Assembly: GCF_014642915.1 (NCBI RefSeq)
Contig: NZ_BMJE01000004.1
Span: 186,001 to 250,000 of the forward strand
Reading direction: 5' to 3'
Length of the DNA: 64,000 bases
DNA from: Flavobacterium suaedae
Lineage (GTDB): Bacteria > Bacteroidota > Bacteroidia > Flavobacteriales > Flavobacteriaceae
The notes beneath the pieces were generated by a model, which searched no databases, was not told where the DNA came from, and was given only the letters and a program-made list of their open reading frames with translations. The translations under genes and the position numbers were made by a program. Of the stretch, positions 37,612-47,337 are shown piece by piece; the stretch's first letter is position 1; every line of letters starts with the position of its first letter.

Positions 37612-37708
37612 AAATACTGTTTTTGTTTTCTGAGAAATAGAATAATTATATAATCAACCAAAAGTTCTTGTAAATATTAGGCTTTTTAATTGAGGTCATT
37701 TCTGTTTT

Positions 37709-38368
37709 TTACTTATCAAACGGATTTAGTTCATCCAGTTCCGGTTTAAGTATTATCTCATTTTCAATTTTTGAAATAAGATTTCTTATCAAGGTTAAAG
37801 GGTGTTCAGGGAAATCAGTATCATATTTTTCATCCTCAGCTACATTCATTAGGAAACCTTTTGTTTGTTCAGGATTATAAGGGTCTTTAAACCAGTTTTT
37901 AATACTGTTGTCAACTACAGTTAACTCACCCGCTTTTAAAAGCTTACTTGTAACAGTAGTTTCTCTTATTCCTGTAATGCCAACTTCAACTGCCTGAACG
38001 CTCACTACAAAACTGCAACTTTCAAAGGGTATGGTTAATGATGCTGTATATACCAGCCTGTTAGGTTCAGGAAAAATTTTAAGGATAGTTTTTACAGCAG
38101 GTTTGTTTTGAACAGTAGCAATGTCTACCTGAATAAGTCCTCCTTTTTCACCAAGTTGGTTACGGTATAAATCCCTTAATTCATCAACGTTTTTAATAGT
38201 AGGTAAATCAGGTGCCAGCTTAATATAGTGTAATGATGTAACAGCTTGTTTGTTAGGTGATATCCATTTAATAACTGATGAGGATTCTTCTGCTTTTTCC
38301 CATTCAAGGTCAGGTAGTTGAACAGATTGAATACCTACAGTTGACTTCTTTTTTAAAAATGAAAACAT
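37709..38368 (-). CDS. Hypothetical cytosolic protein
   Basis: This 219-residue protein starts MFSFLKKKSTVGIQSV and has no signal peptide or membrane helix. It is predicted to mix alpha and beta elements (VSVQAVEVGITGIRETTV; a C-terminal stretch NPEQTKGFLMNVAEDEKYD). The family is unknown to me. It follows the dehydrogenase/VOC gene by 35 bases on the same strand and may be co-transcribed with it. Confidence 0.6.
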   Translation of the reverse strand: MFSFLKKKSTVGIQSVQLPDLEWEKAEESSSVIKWISPNKQAVTSLHYIKLAPDLPTIKNVDELRDLYRNQLGEKGGLIQVDIATVQNKPAVKTILKIFPEPNRLVYTASLTIPFESCSFVVSVQAVEVGITGIRETTVTSKLLKAGELTVVDNSIKNWFKDPYNPEQTKGFLMNVAEDEKYDTDFPEHPLTLIRNLISKIENEIILKPELDELNPFDK

Positions 38369-38403
38369 GGTGTTTGGTATATGTTATTTATCTAATTTTT
38401 TGT

Positions 38404-39768
38404 TTAAATAAAAGCCTTGTCAATAGGCTCCCACAGTTCTATTTTATTTCCTTCGGGGTCTAAAATCCAACCGAATTTACCGTAATCGTATGCCTGTGGT
38501 TCACCAACAATAGTTATACCCTCTTCTTTTAGCTTTTGTAATACGTTGTCAAGATTGTGTACCCTAAGGTTCTGCATAAATTGTTTTTGTGATGGTTCAA
38601 AATAATCAGTATCTGTTGCAAAAGGAGACCACTGCGTCATACCGTCATCTCCATTTTTATCTTTCCACCAAAAAGACCAGCCGTAGTTATCGGTATTAAT
38701 TCCTAAGTGTTTTTTATACCACTCCCTTAGTCCAGCAGGGTCTTCCGCTTTAAAGAATATTCCGCCTATGCCTGTTACTCGTTTTTCTTCTTCAGTGTCA
38801 GGAGCATCACCAAAATAAATAGCCTTTATTTTATCTACTATTACCTGAGCCAGTTTAACATGACTTTCAAAAGTCCAGCCTGCTATGTGTGGGGATAGTA
38901 ATACATTTTCGCTATCGAGTAAATATTGAAATGCTTCGGGAATGTTATTTTCTGTAAACAGTGTTTCGAACGATAGTTTTTCATACTCCAAGACATCAAG
39001 CCCTGCTCCCAGTACCTTCTTAGACTTTAATGCAGTAACTAAGTCTTCGGTTACTACACTCTTACCTCTGGCGGTATTTATAAGCCAAAAAGGCTTTGTA
39101 AAAGCATTGATAAACGCAGTGTTTACCATTTTGTCCGTTTCAGGCGTCCAGGGCGTGTGTAAGCTCACTACGTCTGCTTTTCGTTGTAACTCTTCAAGTG
39201 AAACTTGTTTCGCGTTGTTATCGCCTACCGTTGGGGTAATATCATAACATAATACCTCTACATCAAAACCACGAAGCTTTTTAGCAAATGATTTCCCCAT
39301 ATTACCGTAGCCTATAATACCTACCGTTTTGCCATCCAGTTCATAACCCCTGTTACTCTCACGAATCCACTTCCCCTCACGAATTTCTCGGTCAGCTTTG
39401 TTAAGGTTGTTGAATAGTGACAGTAGCATGCCTAATGCCTGTTCCCCTACAGCATTTCTGTTGCCTTCGGGAGCAGCAATAAGGTGTATGTTTTTTTGTT
39501 CGGCATACTCGCAGTCTATGCTTTCTAACCCTGCTCCTACACGAGCTATAAATTGCAGGTTAGTAGCTTTATCTATAAATGCTTTGTCTATCTTAAATCG
39601 GCTACGGATAACAATACCATTATAGCCTGCTATTTTCGCTTCAATTTCTTCTTTGGTAGAAGTGTAATCAGCTTCATTAGTAAAACCTACCTCTTCCAGT
39701 TGCTTCCATAGGGTAGGGTGGTTGCTGTCTATATGCAGAATTTTTATGTCTTTAGGGTTTATGTCCAT
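38404..39768 (-). CDS. D-2-hydroxyacid dehydrogenase fused to a VOC (glyoxalase-like) domain
   Basis: A 454-residue fusion. Residues 1-316 are an NAD-dependent 2-hydroxyacid dehydrogenase: nucleotide motif GIIGYGNMGKSFAKKL, catalytic Arg in INTARGKSV, and His in LSPHIAGWTFES. Residues about 330-454 start VTGIGGIFFKAEDPAGLREW and end WILDPEGNKIELWEP, a typical single-chain VOC/glyoxalase domain that often stands as an independent gene. Substrates are unknown; phosphoglycerate dehydrogenase-like chemistry is possible, but the serine-feedback ACT domain is absent. The junction shows no internal start. Confidence 0.82.
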   Translation of the reverse strand: MDINPKDIKILHIDSNHPTLWKQLEEVGFTNEADYTSTKEEIEAKIAGYNGIVIRSRFKIDKAFIDKATNLQFIARVGAGLESIDCEYAEQKNIHLIAAPEGNRNAVGEQALGMLLSLFNNLNKADREIREGKWIRESNRGYELDGKTVGIIGYGNMGKSFAKKLRGFDVEVLCYDITPTVGDNNAKQVSLEELQRKADVVSLHTPWTPETDKMVNTAFINAFTKPFWLINTARGKSVVTEDLVTALKSKKVLGAGLDVLEYEKLSFETLFTENNIPEAFQYLLDSENVLLSPHIAGWTFESHVKLAQVIVDKIKAIYFGDAPDTEEEKRVTGIGGIFFKAEDPAGLREWYKKHLGINTDNYGWSFWWKDKNGDDGMTQWSPFATDTDYFEPSQKQFMQNLRVHNLDNVLQKLKEEGITIVGEPQAYDYGKFGWILDPEGNKIELWEPIDKAFI

Positions 39769-39792
39769 TTGTAGCGTTGTTTATGTTGTGTA

Positions 39793-39800
39793 CAAATTTA
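39793..39800 (-). promoter_or_regulatory. Possible -7 element of the dehydrogenase/VOC gene
   Basis: The minus strand reads TAAATTTG, matching TAnnTTTG, 24 bases before the start codon. No TTG box was found. Confidence 0.3.
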
Positions 39801-39869
39801 AAGAAAGGTAGTGGGAATACTATTTTATAAAATTATTAGTTTTATAATAACCACTAACTAACTGATATT

Positions 39870-40820
39870 ATGAAATATATTTTATTTTTCTGTCTTATAA
39901 GTCTCATGTGTTCGGCACAAGATATTAAAGATAATACCAAGGTAATTGCCTACAGATACGGTACACAAAGTAGTAATTATTTTTCTCCACCCTGTAATAT
40001 TATAACTGATTTAAAAAAGCAGACTACAGTAAATAATGTTATACAGGCTTCGGTGTCTTACGACTCGGAAACGGTATATAAACTACTTCAGCTTAAAAAA
40101 CAGGCAAAAAAAAATTGGTATGCTGAAGAATGTATTTGTAAAGAAGGTGAAAGAAGAGGGGGGTATATTCCTAATATGTATATAGTGCAGGTAAATAACT
40201 ATCGTGATACTATTTATACTACTCAGGATAATTGTGCATTATTTTTTCCTGATGAACAGATGAAGTATTATGATGATGAAAGCTTGCTGCAGGATGTTTT
40301 AAATAAAACATTCGGAGCATTTTTATCCAGAGATTTTAAAAAGGAAATAGCGCTTCGTGAATATGATTCTATATCCGTGAATCGCATAAGAATAAATGAT
40401 AAGCCAGTATATAATTTTACCCGCAAAAAGTTTGAAAAAGAAGTGACTCCATTTCAGTTAGTGAGAACTGATTCGCTTTTTTTTAAACCGGCAACAGTTT
40501 CAAAAGAATATTGGGTTAATAATATAGAAGCGCAGTTTGAAAATTCGGGTAAACTTAGCCAAATTAATATGCACTATAATGAAATATCCTACCCTGAAGT
40601 ATTTAACCTTACTGTTGCAGATATAGGAGTGGGTGATAGTGAAGAAAAAATACTAGATACTTATTCATGCTCCACAACATTCAGAAACTGGGGCGCTCCT
40701 TTAAGCGAACCTGATAATAATTACTACTATCAAATTTCATTTACAGAAGGTAAAGGCTTTGCTTTTATTTATATTCGGGATAAAAAAGTAGAACGAATAG
40801 AGGTCACTTTTTTTAACTAA
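39870..40820 (+). CDS. Exported protein of unknown function
   Basis: I do not recognise this 316-residue protein. It carries a signal peptide (MKYILFFCLISLMCSAQ) without a convincing lipobox. The mature part has paired Cys (PPCNII; EECICKEGERR; DNCALFF) that may form disulfides, and ends in a beta-rich segment (NYYYQISFTEGKGFAFIYIRDKKVERIEVTF). It ends one base before the end of mgtE on the opposite strand. Confidence 0.62.
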   Translation: MKYILFFCLISLMCSAQDIKDNTKVIAYRYGTQSSNYFSPPCNIITDLKKQTTVNNVIQASVSYDSETVYKLLQLKKQAKKNWYAEECICKEGERRGGYIPNMYIVQVNNYRDTIYTTQDNCALFFPDEQMKYYDDESLLQDVLNKTFGAFLSRDFKKEIALREYDSISVNRIRINDKPVYNFTRKKFEKEVTPFQLVRTDSLFFKPATVSKEYWVNNIEAQFENSGKLSQINMHYNEISYPEVFNLTVADIGVGDSEEKILDTYSCSTTFRNWGAPLSEPDNNYYYQISFTEGKGFAFIYIRDKKVERIEVTFFN

Positions 40821-40821
40821 C

Positions 40822-42174
40822 CTAAAACCCAAGTATAGCTTTAGCAATAGAAAAATAGATTAATATACCGCAAATATCGTTACTGGTGGTAATAAAAGGA
40901 CCTGTAGCCAAAGCGGGATCTATACCGAATTTATTAAGCAGGATAGGTACAAATGTACCTATAAGTGAGGCTATAACAATTACTGATATTAGCGATATGC
41001 TTACGGTAAAACCTACATCATACGTTACACCAAGCAGGAAATGGCTTCCTAAAACCAGTATTATAGCAAGTATAGAGCTGTTTAATAGACTAAGAGATAT
41101 TTCTTTTATTAATCGTTGCCATAACGAACCACTAAGGGTGTTGTTGGCAAGACCCTGCACAATAATAGCCGAAGATTGTACCCCTACATTTCCTGCCATC
41201 GCAGCAATAAGCGGAGTAAAGTAAAAAAGGTTGCCATGCTCTTCCATAGCGCCGTCAAAAAGCCCCATAACCCTAACAGTTACAAAGCCCCCTAGTAATG
41301 CTAGTACTAACCAAGGTAAACGCGCACGGGTAAGGTTCAAAATACTGTCATCTGCCTCTACATCTTGCGAGATACCTGCTGCTAACTGGTAATCCTTATC
41401 GGCTTCTTCTTTAATTACGTCTACAATGTCATCAATGGTAATTCGCCCTACCAGCCTGCCCAGTTCATCAACTACCGGTATGGCTTCAAGGTCATAACGC
41501 TGCATAATACGCGCAACCTCTACATCAGGAGTATTTACTTTTACAAAGTCAACACGGGGTATATACACATCGCCAATAGGTGTTTTGGTAGATGTAGTAA
41601 GTAAATCTTTTAATGAAAGACGACCTTTTAGCCTGTTTTCATCATCTACTACATAAATAGAGTGTACTCGCTGAACGTTTACTGCCTGTTCGCGCATTTC
41701 CTTTACACAGGTAAGCACATTCCAGTTTTCGTTAACTTTTACAAGCTCTTTACCCATAAGTCCCCCTGCGGTATCTTCGTCATAACGCAACAGGTCTACA
41801 ATGTCTTTCGCGTGCTCTACATCCAGTATTTCCGAGATTACCTCTTCCTTCCGGTCTTGCGGAAGTTCGGCAATAATATCGGCAGCATCATCGGTACTAA
41901 GCTCGTCAAGCTCTTCTGCAATCTCTTTAGGAGATAGCTCTCTTAATATTTTTTCCCTGACCTCTTCGTTAAGTTCAAGCAGGATTTCGGCTGTTTTTTC
42001 GCTATCCAGTATATTAAATATATATATGGACTCGAAATCTTCCAGCTCACCCATAATCTCGGCAATATCGGCATAGTGAATCTCGTTAAGGAGGTTTTGT
42101 AACTCCTGTTCGTTATTCTCTTCTATATACTGCTGTATTTGGGTAATAAAATCTCTACTTACCTTAAACTCCAT
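40822..42174 (-). CDS. mgtE: Magnesium transporter MgtE
   Basis: A 450-residue protein with the MgtE layout: an N-terminal helical sensing domain (about 1-125), two CBS domains (about 135-255), a plug helix, and five transmembrane helices (about 280-448). The pore motif [12 protein letters not shown] carries the conserved Asp that binds Mg2+. It is a dimeric Mg2+ channel gated by cytosolic Mg2+. Its start overlaps the end of rsmA by 11 bases. Confidence 0.94.
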   Translation of the reverse strand: MEFKVSRDFITQIQQYIEENNEQELQNLLNEIHYADIAEIMGELEDFESIYIFNILDSEKTAEILLELNEEVREKILRELSPKEIAEELDELSTDDAADIIAELPQDRKEEVISEILDVEHAKDIVDLLRYDEDTAGGLMGKELVKVNENWNVLTCVKEMREQAVNVQRVHSIYVVDDENRLKGRLSLKDLLTTSTKTPIGDVYIPRVDFVKVNTPDVEVARIMQRYDLEAIPVVDELGRLVGRITIDDIVDVIKEEADKDYQLAAGISQDVEADDSILNLTRARLPWLVLALLGGFVTVRVMGLFDGAMEEHGNLFYFTPLIAAMAGNVGVQSSAIIVQGLANNTLSGSLWQRLIKEISLSLLNSSILAIILVLGSHFLLGVTYDVGFTVSISLISVIVIASLIGTFVPILLNKFGIDPALATGPFITTSNDICGILIYFSIAKAILGF

Positions 42175-42943
42175 AGGCGGCGATTTTTTGTGTTAGCGCG
42201 ATAAAGTCTTCTGTTGATAGCTGTTCCGGGCGCAGCCCAAATATACTATCTTCTTTTAAATTGTCATCCAGATTTAGTGTTTTTAAACTGTTGCGCAGTG
42301 TTTTTCTGCGTTGGTTAAAAGCCAGTTTAACTACCCTGAAAAGTAATTTTTCATCACATTCCAGTTTGTAGTTTTCTTTGCGTTTTAACCGTAACACCCC
42401 CGATTTTACTTTTGGGGGTGGTATAAACACATTTTCGGGAACGGTAAACAGGTATTCAGCTTCGTAAAAAGCCTGTGTTAATACTGATAGTATACCATAG
42501 GTTTTACTCCCTTTTTTCTCGCAAATACGTTCTGCTACTTCTTTTTGGAACATTCCTGCAAACTCAGGAATCTGGTCACGCAGTTCCAGTACCTTAAATA
42601 CAATTTGGGTAGATATATTGTACGGGAAGTTTCCTGCAATGGCTACTTGTTCATTGCCAAAAGTTTTGCTAAGGTCGTACCTTAAAAAATCTTCTGAAAG
42701 TATTTTACCGTGCAGTTTTAAGTAATGCGCCTGTAAATATTCTACAGACTCCTCATCTATTTCTATAACATAGGTTTCTACAGGTTTTTCCAGTAAGTAT
42801 TTGGTGAGTACTCCCATGCCGGGACCAATTTCCAGTACTTTGTTATAGCCTTGCAGTGTGAGGGTATCTGCTATGTTTTTAGCAATATTTTCGTCTTTAA
42901 GAAAATGCTGCCCCAAATGCTTTTTAGCCTTTACTTTATCCAT
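42164..42943 (-). CDS. rsmA: 16S rRNA (adenine(1518)-N6/adenine(1519)-N6)-dimethyltransferase
   Basis: A 259-residue enzyme that dimethylates two adenines near the 3' end of 16S rRNA. Motifs are [17 protein letters not shown]-binding [11 protein letters not shown], and catalytic [12 protein letters not shown]. It overlaps mgtE by 11 bases and follows the DUF4286 gene at 60 bases, as part of a minus-strand run. Confidence 0.95.
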   Translation of the reverse strand: MDKVKAKKHLGQHFLKDENIAKNIADTLTLQGYNKVLEIGPGMGVLTKYLLEKPVETYVIEIDEESVEYLQAHYLKLHGKILSEDFLRYDLSKTFGNEQVAIAGNFPYNISTQIVFKVLELRDQIPEFAGMFQKEVAERICEKKGSKTYGILSVLTQAFYEAEYLFTVPENVFIPPPKVKSGVLRLKRKENYKLECDEKLLFRVVKLAFNQRRKTLRNSLKTLNLDDNLKEDSIFGLRPEQLSTEDFIALTQKIAAYGV

Positions 42944-43003
42944 TTGTATGGTATTTATGGTGTTTTTAAACCCGCAGCATTACAGGCTTCGGGCAGCGAT
43001 GTG

Positions 43004-43318
43004 TTATTCAAACTCTTTTATAAGCTCTAACTCTGTACGGAAGGCAAGCATTTTGTCTCCGAATAGTTTTACGCCTTCTTCACGCATTTTTGGAGCATCT
43101 TCGCTATAATACGATTCCAGTTTTTCCTTGTTTTCAGCAAAAAATTGTACCGAATAGGTAGTACCGCCCATTTCTTCTACAACCAGCACTTTTACCATTT
43201 TGGCTTTTACAAACTTTCCTGTTTTAAGCATTTCAGGAATGTGTTTGTCGTGCATCCATTTCATCCATTCTTCGTGTATGGTATCATCTACATTTATAGT
43301 AACGTTATATATTATCAT
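43004..43318 (-). CDS. DUF4286 family protein
   Basis: A 104-residue soluble ferredoxin-like protein (MIIYNVTINVDDTIHEEW; YSVQFFAENKEKLESYY) of the DUF4286 family of Bacteroidota; function unknown. In this order (TPR protein, DUF4286, rsmA) it forms part of a minus-strand run. Confidence 0.8.
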   Translation of the reverse strand: MIIYNVTINVDDTIHEEWMKWMHDKHIPEMLKTGKFVKAKMVKVLVVEEMGGTTYSVQFFAENKEKLESYYSEDAPKMREEGVKLFGDKMLAFRTELELIKEFE

Positions 43319-43352
43319 AGCGTTTTGTGTGTTATCGTTATTTGTTTTTTTG

Positions 43353-45137
43353 TTATGTATTACTGTCGCCCCTAAGTATTCGGAATTCTTTTCTCGATTC
43401 TACGAAATAAATACTGTCTTCATGTTCAAACAGTACTTTTTCATAAAGCGGTTTTGCCTTTTCGGGGTCTTGTAGTTTTTTGTTATAAATCTCGGCAGAA
43501 AAGAACAGTGCTTCATCAATATAAATACCTTCGGCATAATTGTCTATAATTTCCTGATAGTATTGCAGTGCAAGATTATACTCTCCTTTTTCCTCGTATA
43601 TTTTACCTATGCGCAGGCGGGTAACATCCTGTATGCTTTCTGTTTCCTTGTCAGTAGCTATAAGGTTTTTAAATTCGTTTAAAGCTTCTTCCTTTTTGTT
43701 TTGATAAAGTTTAAAGTCAGCACGGGCAAACTTTTTTAGTGCTGTTTGGGTACTGTCTTCAACTGTGTTGTCATTAATAAGTAAAAAGAGTTCTAAAGCA
43801 TCGTTAGCAATAAGTTGCGATGATGATGATTTAAGTACTTTAAGTTGTTTTAAAGCCCAATCGAAATCACCTTTAAAATAACTGCTTTGTGCTATTTTAA
43901 GGCTGGCTTCGTGCCCTACAGCATCATTTTTAAGATCTTGCTCTATCTGGGTGTAGTAAATAATGGCTTTGTTGAATTTTTCTTCTAACAGAAGAATATC
44001 CGATAACTTCATTTTTACTTCTGCCTCCTGATATTTGTTAAGCGATAAATCAAGGCTCTTATTAAGTGTTGCAATACCTGCTTCACTGTCTTTTAAATCA
44101 AAGGCTTCAAAATCAGCTTTTAGTAACTGCATTCCTAAAGAATATGGCGTTATACCATATTGGTTTATAAGATTATCGATACGCTCTTTAATAGCAGGAT
44201 AGTCCTTAGGTTCGGCATCATTAATATCCAGCCTTAATAAATCAGTTTGCGATTGTACCTGCAGGCTTACATCTTGTGTGTTTTCCAGTATAAAGTTTAT
44301 AATTTTTCGGGCGGTTTCGTTTTCACCCTCTTCTACTGCAAGGCGACCTAAACTAACAATGGTGTAAAAGCTGTTTGGGTCTCGTTTATAAATTGCTTTT
44401 TCCTGAGCGAAGGCTTTATCATAATCACGTTGTTGTACAAAATACCAGCTTAAAAACTGGTTCCAGAATATATCCTGATTCTTCTGGGCGTTTACAAGTA
44501 ATGTTTTCCGTAATGCCCTGTTAAACTCTTCGGGGTTATCCTCGTTCATAAAACGGGATAGCTGGTTTTGAATTAAAGGCACGTTACGCTGATTTTTATA
44601 GGCATAATCAAGCAGGCTTTCAATCATTAATTCTGTTTTGCCAAGTTGCCCTTGTAATAATGCTACCTGATAGTCAAAATTAAAGTTAGTATTTTCGGTA
44701 CGGGCAATTTCGTATGCCTGTAATGCTTCTTCTATTAAAACTTTCTTCTCGAATGATTTTGCGATGGTGTACACATAAGCAGGCTTTTCTTTTATAGACT
44801 CCAGTGCCTTAGTGTAATACTTTTTTGCCTGTACAGTATCGTTTTGCAGTTGATAGTTATACCCTAACTCTACTGTTAGCATAGGCTGTTTGGTTCGTTC
44901 TATTTTTTCTTTAAGTATTTTTTCAGCCTTGTCGTACTGCTCTAACTGCTGGTAGCAGGCAACCATTTGCTGGGCGTATGATATATTGCCCGGGCTTTTC
45001 TCATCAAGGCTTTCGTAAATAACCAGTGCCTTTTCAAACTCACCCTTTTCAAAATAGTTATCTGCCAGTTGCTCGCTTTGGGCTATGGCTAAAATCGGCA
45101 AAAGTAACAGTAGGTAAATAATCAATTTCTTTTTCAT
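43353..45137 (-). CDS. Exported TPR-repeat protein
   Basis: A 594-residue precursor with a signal peptide (MKKKLIIYLLLLLPILAIAQ). The mature protein is a long array of tetratricopeptide repeats; examples are DNYFEKGEFEKALVIYESL at the start, KIYEEKGEYNLALQYYQEI near the end. It probably works as a periplasmic scaffold. Its ATG overlaps the stop codon of the upstream gene (ATGA, 45134-45137). Confidence 0.85.
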   Translation of the reverse strand: MKKKLIIYLLLLLPILAIAQSEQLADNYFEKGEFEKALVIYESLDEKSPGNISYAQQMVACYQQLEQYDKAEKILKEKIERTKQPMLTVELGYNYQLQNDTVQAKKYYTKALESIKEKPAYVYTIAKSFEKKVLIEEALQAYEIARTENTNFNFDYQVALLQGQLGKTELMIESLLDYAYKNQRNVPLIQNQLSRFMNEDNPEEFNRALRKTLLVNAQKNQDIFWNQFLSWYFVQQRDYDKAFAQEKAIYKRDPNSFYTIVSLGRLAVEEGENETARKIINFILENTQDVSLQVQSQTDLLRLDINDAEPKDYPAIKERIDNLINQYGITPYSLGMQLLKADFEAFDLKDSEAGIATLNKSLDLSLNKYQEAEVKMKLSDILLLEEKFNKAIIYYTQIEQDLKNDAVGHEASLKIAQSSYFKGDFDWALKQLKVLKSSSSQLIANDALELFLLINDNTVEDSTQTALKKFARADFKLYQNKKEEALNEFKNLIATDKETESIQDVTRLRIGKIYEEKGEYNLALQYYQEIIDNYAEGIYIDEALFFSAEIYNKKLQDPEKAKPLYEKVLFEHEDSIYFVESRKEFRILRGDSNT

Positions 45138-45850
45138 AGCCAGTTTTCGTAATAATAACAGTTAGCCTCGCCAAGGCTTTGCAGGGTTATAGGTTCGGTT
45201 AATTGTATATCGCTCCATGTTTTAACAGGTACAGGAGCAGTGTCATCGTCTATATCATATATATTATTACCTGTTATTATATACTTTTTATTTGTTACTA
45301 AATTTACGCTTATTTCTGTTGCAAAGCCACTTGCCCTATGATAATTTATGATGTCATATTCCTTCAGGACAAGGCTGTTTTCCTGAAACCGGAACCTGTA
45401 GGTTTCGTTGGTTACATTCCAGTTGCCACAGTTGTGAAAATAATAAAAGTTTATTATAAACTTACCGTCTTCAATAATTACACCATCATTATGGTAAGGG
45501 TCTTCAAGGCATGGAAATTCTTTAGAATTTTCAGCAGGAATAAAAACACCATTCTGAACTTTAAGGGTGTAAACCTCATCAGATTCATTTTTAAACAGGA
45601 CTAAAAGTTGTCTTGAATTTAGGCTTAACTCTTTGGCTCGCGGTGTTTCTGTAGCGTTTTTTATAATGTTATCCGGGTTATCCTCTTCTATAACCATTAC
45701 AGCATCTTCCAGCCCGTCAGCATTAAGGTCTCCTTTTACAATTGTTAATGCCTTCCAACCCTTTGGAACAAAATGCTCTAATTGTTTGTTTTGCCCGAAA
45801 CAAAAGGAAAAATAAAAACAGGTTATAAAAATAGTGAATACGTGCCTCAT
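45134..45850 (-). CDS. Exported protein of unknown function with a calcium-loop-like motif
   Basis: A 238-residue precursor with a signal peptide (MRHVFTIFITCFYFSFCFGQ). Close to the mature N-terminus it has KGDLNADGLEDAVMVIEED, like the Dx[DN]xDG loop of FG-GAP/VCBS-type proteins, but only once. The rest is beta-rich with NCGNWNVTNETYRFRF. I do not recognise the family. The stop codon overlaps the start of the TPR gene by four bases, so the two are co-translated. Confidence 0.65.
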   Translation of the reverse strand: MRHVFTIFITCFYFSFCFGQNKQLEHFVPKGWKALTIVKGDLNADGLEDAVMVIEEDNPDNIIKNATETPRAKELSLNSRQLLVLFKNESDEVYTLKVQNGVFIPAENSKEFPCLEDPYHNDGVIIEDGKFIINFYYFHNCGNWNVTNETYRFRFQENSLVLKEYDIINYHRASGFATEISVNLVTNKKYIITGNNIYDIDDDTAPVPVKTWSDIQLTEPITLQSLGEANCYYYENWL

Positions 45851-45868
45851 GCTTAGTAAATTAATAAA

Positions 45869-45899
45869 CTAACGCTAAAGGGAACTCCTTTAGCGTTAG
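45869..45899. terminator. Strong hairpin after serS, probable terminator
   Basis: A perfect 13-bp inverted repeat (CTAACGCTAAAGG and its complement) around a 5-base loop lies between serS and the next minus-strand gene. The T-tract after it on the minus strand is interrupted. Confidence 0.68.
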
Positions 45900-45917
45900 G
45901 CTATATAAACAAATTTA

Positions 45918-47189
45918 CTAATTTATAATGTCAAATCCTGTATAAGGGCGTAAAACTTCCGGGATTACAATACCTTCGGGAGTTTGGCAGTTTTCAAGTA
46001 GTCCTGCAAGAACTCTTGGTAATGCCAAAGAGCTACCGTTTAGGGTATGTGCCAATTGGTTTTTACCGTCTTTATCGCGGTAACGAAGTTTTAACCTGTT
46101 TGCCTGAAATGTTTCAAAGTTAGAAACAGAACTTATCTCTAACCATCTGTCCTGAGCGGTAGAGAATACCTCAAAATCATACGTAAGTGCTGCGGTAAAG
46201 CCCATATCCCCACCGCAAAGGCGTAAAATTCTGTAAGGTAAACCAAGTTCTTTTAGTAAACCTTTTACGTGTTCTACCATACGATCTAGGGCATCGTATG
46301 AATTTTCAGGTTTTTCTACACGTACTATTTCTACTTTGTCAAACTGGTGTAAACGGTTAAGCCCGCGAACGTGCGCCCCGTATGAACCTGCCTCTCTACG
46401 GAAACAAGGTGTATAGCCTGTACAAAGCACAGGTAAATCTTTTTCCTCTATAATTACATCACGGAACATATTGGTAACAGGTACTTCAGCAGTTGGTATA
46501 AGGTAAAGGTCATCTATACCTACGTGGTACATTTGCCCTTCTTTGTCCGGTAACTGTCCTGTTCCGTAACCCGATGCTTCGTTTATTAGGTGTGGTACCT
46601 GGTATTCGTTATATCCTGCTTCAGTGTTTTTATCAAGAAAATAGCTGATTAAAGCGCGCTGTAATCGCGCTCCTTTGCCTTTATATACAGGGAAACCTGC
46701 CCCTGTTATTTTAGTACCCAGTTCAAAGTCTATAATGTCATACTTTTTGGCAAGTTCCCAGTGTGGTAATGCTTCACCGTGTAACTCAGGAATATCTCCT
46801 TCACGATACACCTCTTCATTATCTTCCTCTGATTTTCCTGCGGGTACACTATCAGCGGGAACGTTAGGTATTTTGTATAATGCCTGTGTAAGTTCTTCCG
46901 ACGTAGTGTTTAGTACCTCGGTAAGTTCTTTACTTTTTTCTTTAAGTTCTGATGTTTGTTCGCGGATGCTTAAGGCCTCTTCCTTTTTGCCTGCTTTCAT
47001 CAGTTCGCCTATGCTTTTAGACATTTTATTTGATTCGGATAAAACAGAATCAAGTTCTGCCTGGGTGCTTCTTCTTTTTTCATCCAGTGCAATAACTTCA
47101 TCGATAAGTGCTGTAACATCAAGACTTCTTTTTTCCAGTGCTTTAATTACCTTTTCTCTGTTTTCTCTGATAAATGCTGTTTGTAACAT
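45918..47189 (-). CDS. serS: Serine--tRNA ligase
   Basis: A 423-residue class II synthetase. The N-terminal long coiled coil (about 30-105) grips the tRNA-Ser long arm. The catalytic domain shows IPTAEVPVTN, motif 2 FRREAGSYG, and the C-terminal LNGSSLALPRVLAGLLEN motif 3. No T-box is expected or seen. Confidence 0.97.
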   Translation of the reverse strand: MLQTAFIRENREKVIKALEKRSLDVTALIDEVIALDEKRRSTQAELDSVLSESNKMSKSIGELMKAGKKEEALSIREQTSELKEKSKELTEVLNTTSEELTQALYKIPNVPADSVPAGKSEEDNEEVYREGDIPELHGEALPHWELAKKYDIIDFELGTKITGAGFPVYKGKGARLQRALISYFLDKNTEAGYNEYQVPHLINEASGYGTGQLPDKEGQMYHVGIDDLYLIPTAEVPVTNMFRDVIIEEKDLPVLCTGYTPCFRREAGSYGAHVRGLNRLHQFDKVEIVRVEKPENSYDALDRMVEHVKGLLKELGLPYRILRLCGGDMGFTAALTYDFEVFSTAQDRWLEISSVSNFETFQANRLKLRYRDKDGKNQLAHTLNGSSLALPRVLAGLLENCQTPEGIVIPEVLRPYTGFDIIN

Positions 47190-47217
47190 AGGTTATTTAT
47201 GTGTTTTATGAAGTGAG

Positions 47218-47225
47218 CAAATTTA
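47218..47225 (-). promoter_or_regulatory. Possible -7 element of serS
   Basis: The minus strand reads TAAATTTG, matching TAnnTTTG, 28 bases before the serS start. No TTG box was located. Confidence 0.3.
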
Positions 47226-47337
47226 ATCATTTGTTTTAATAATTTATGGTAAAGCATTAAACTTATAAAAGTCTTATCTTTAATTTTTTATATTTTTAAC
47301 CTTGTAATAGAATTACCTGTTTTTCAAAAAATAAATT

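Noticed and set aside
46675..47211. A 178-codon plus-strand open frame
   Set aside because: It is antisense to serS; low-complexity Ser-rich translation.
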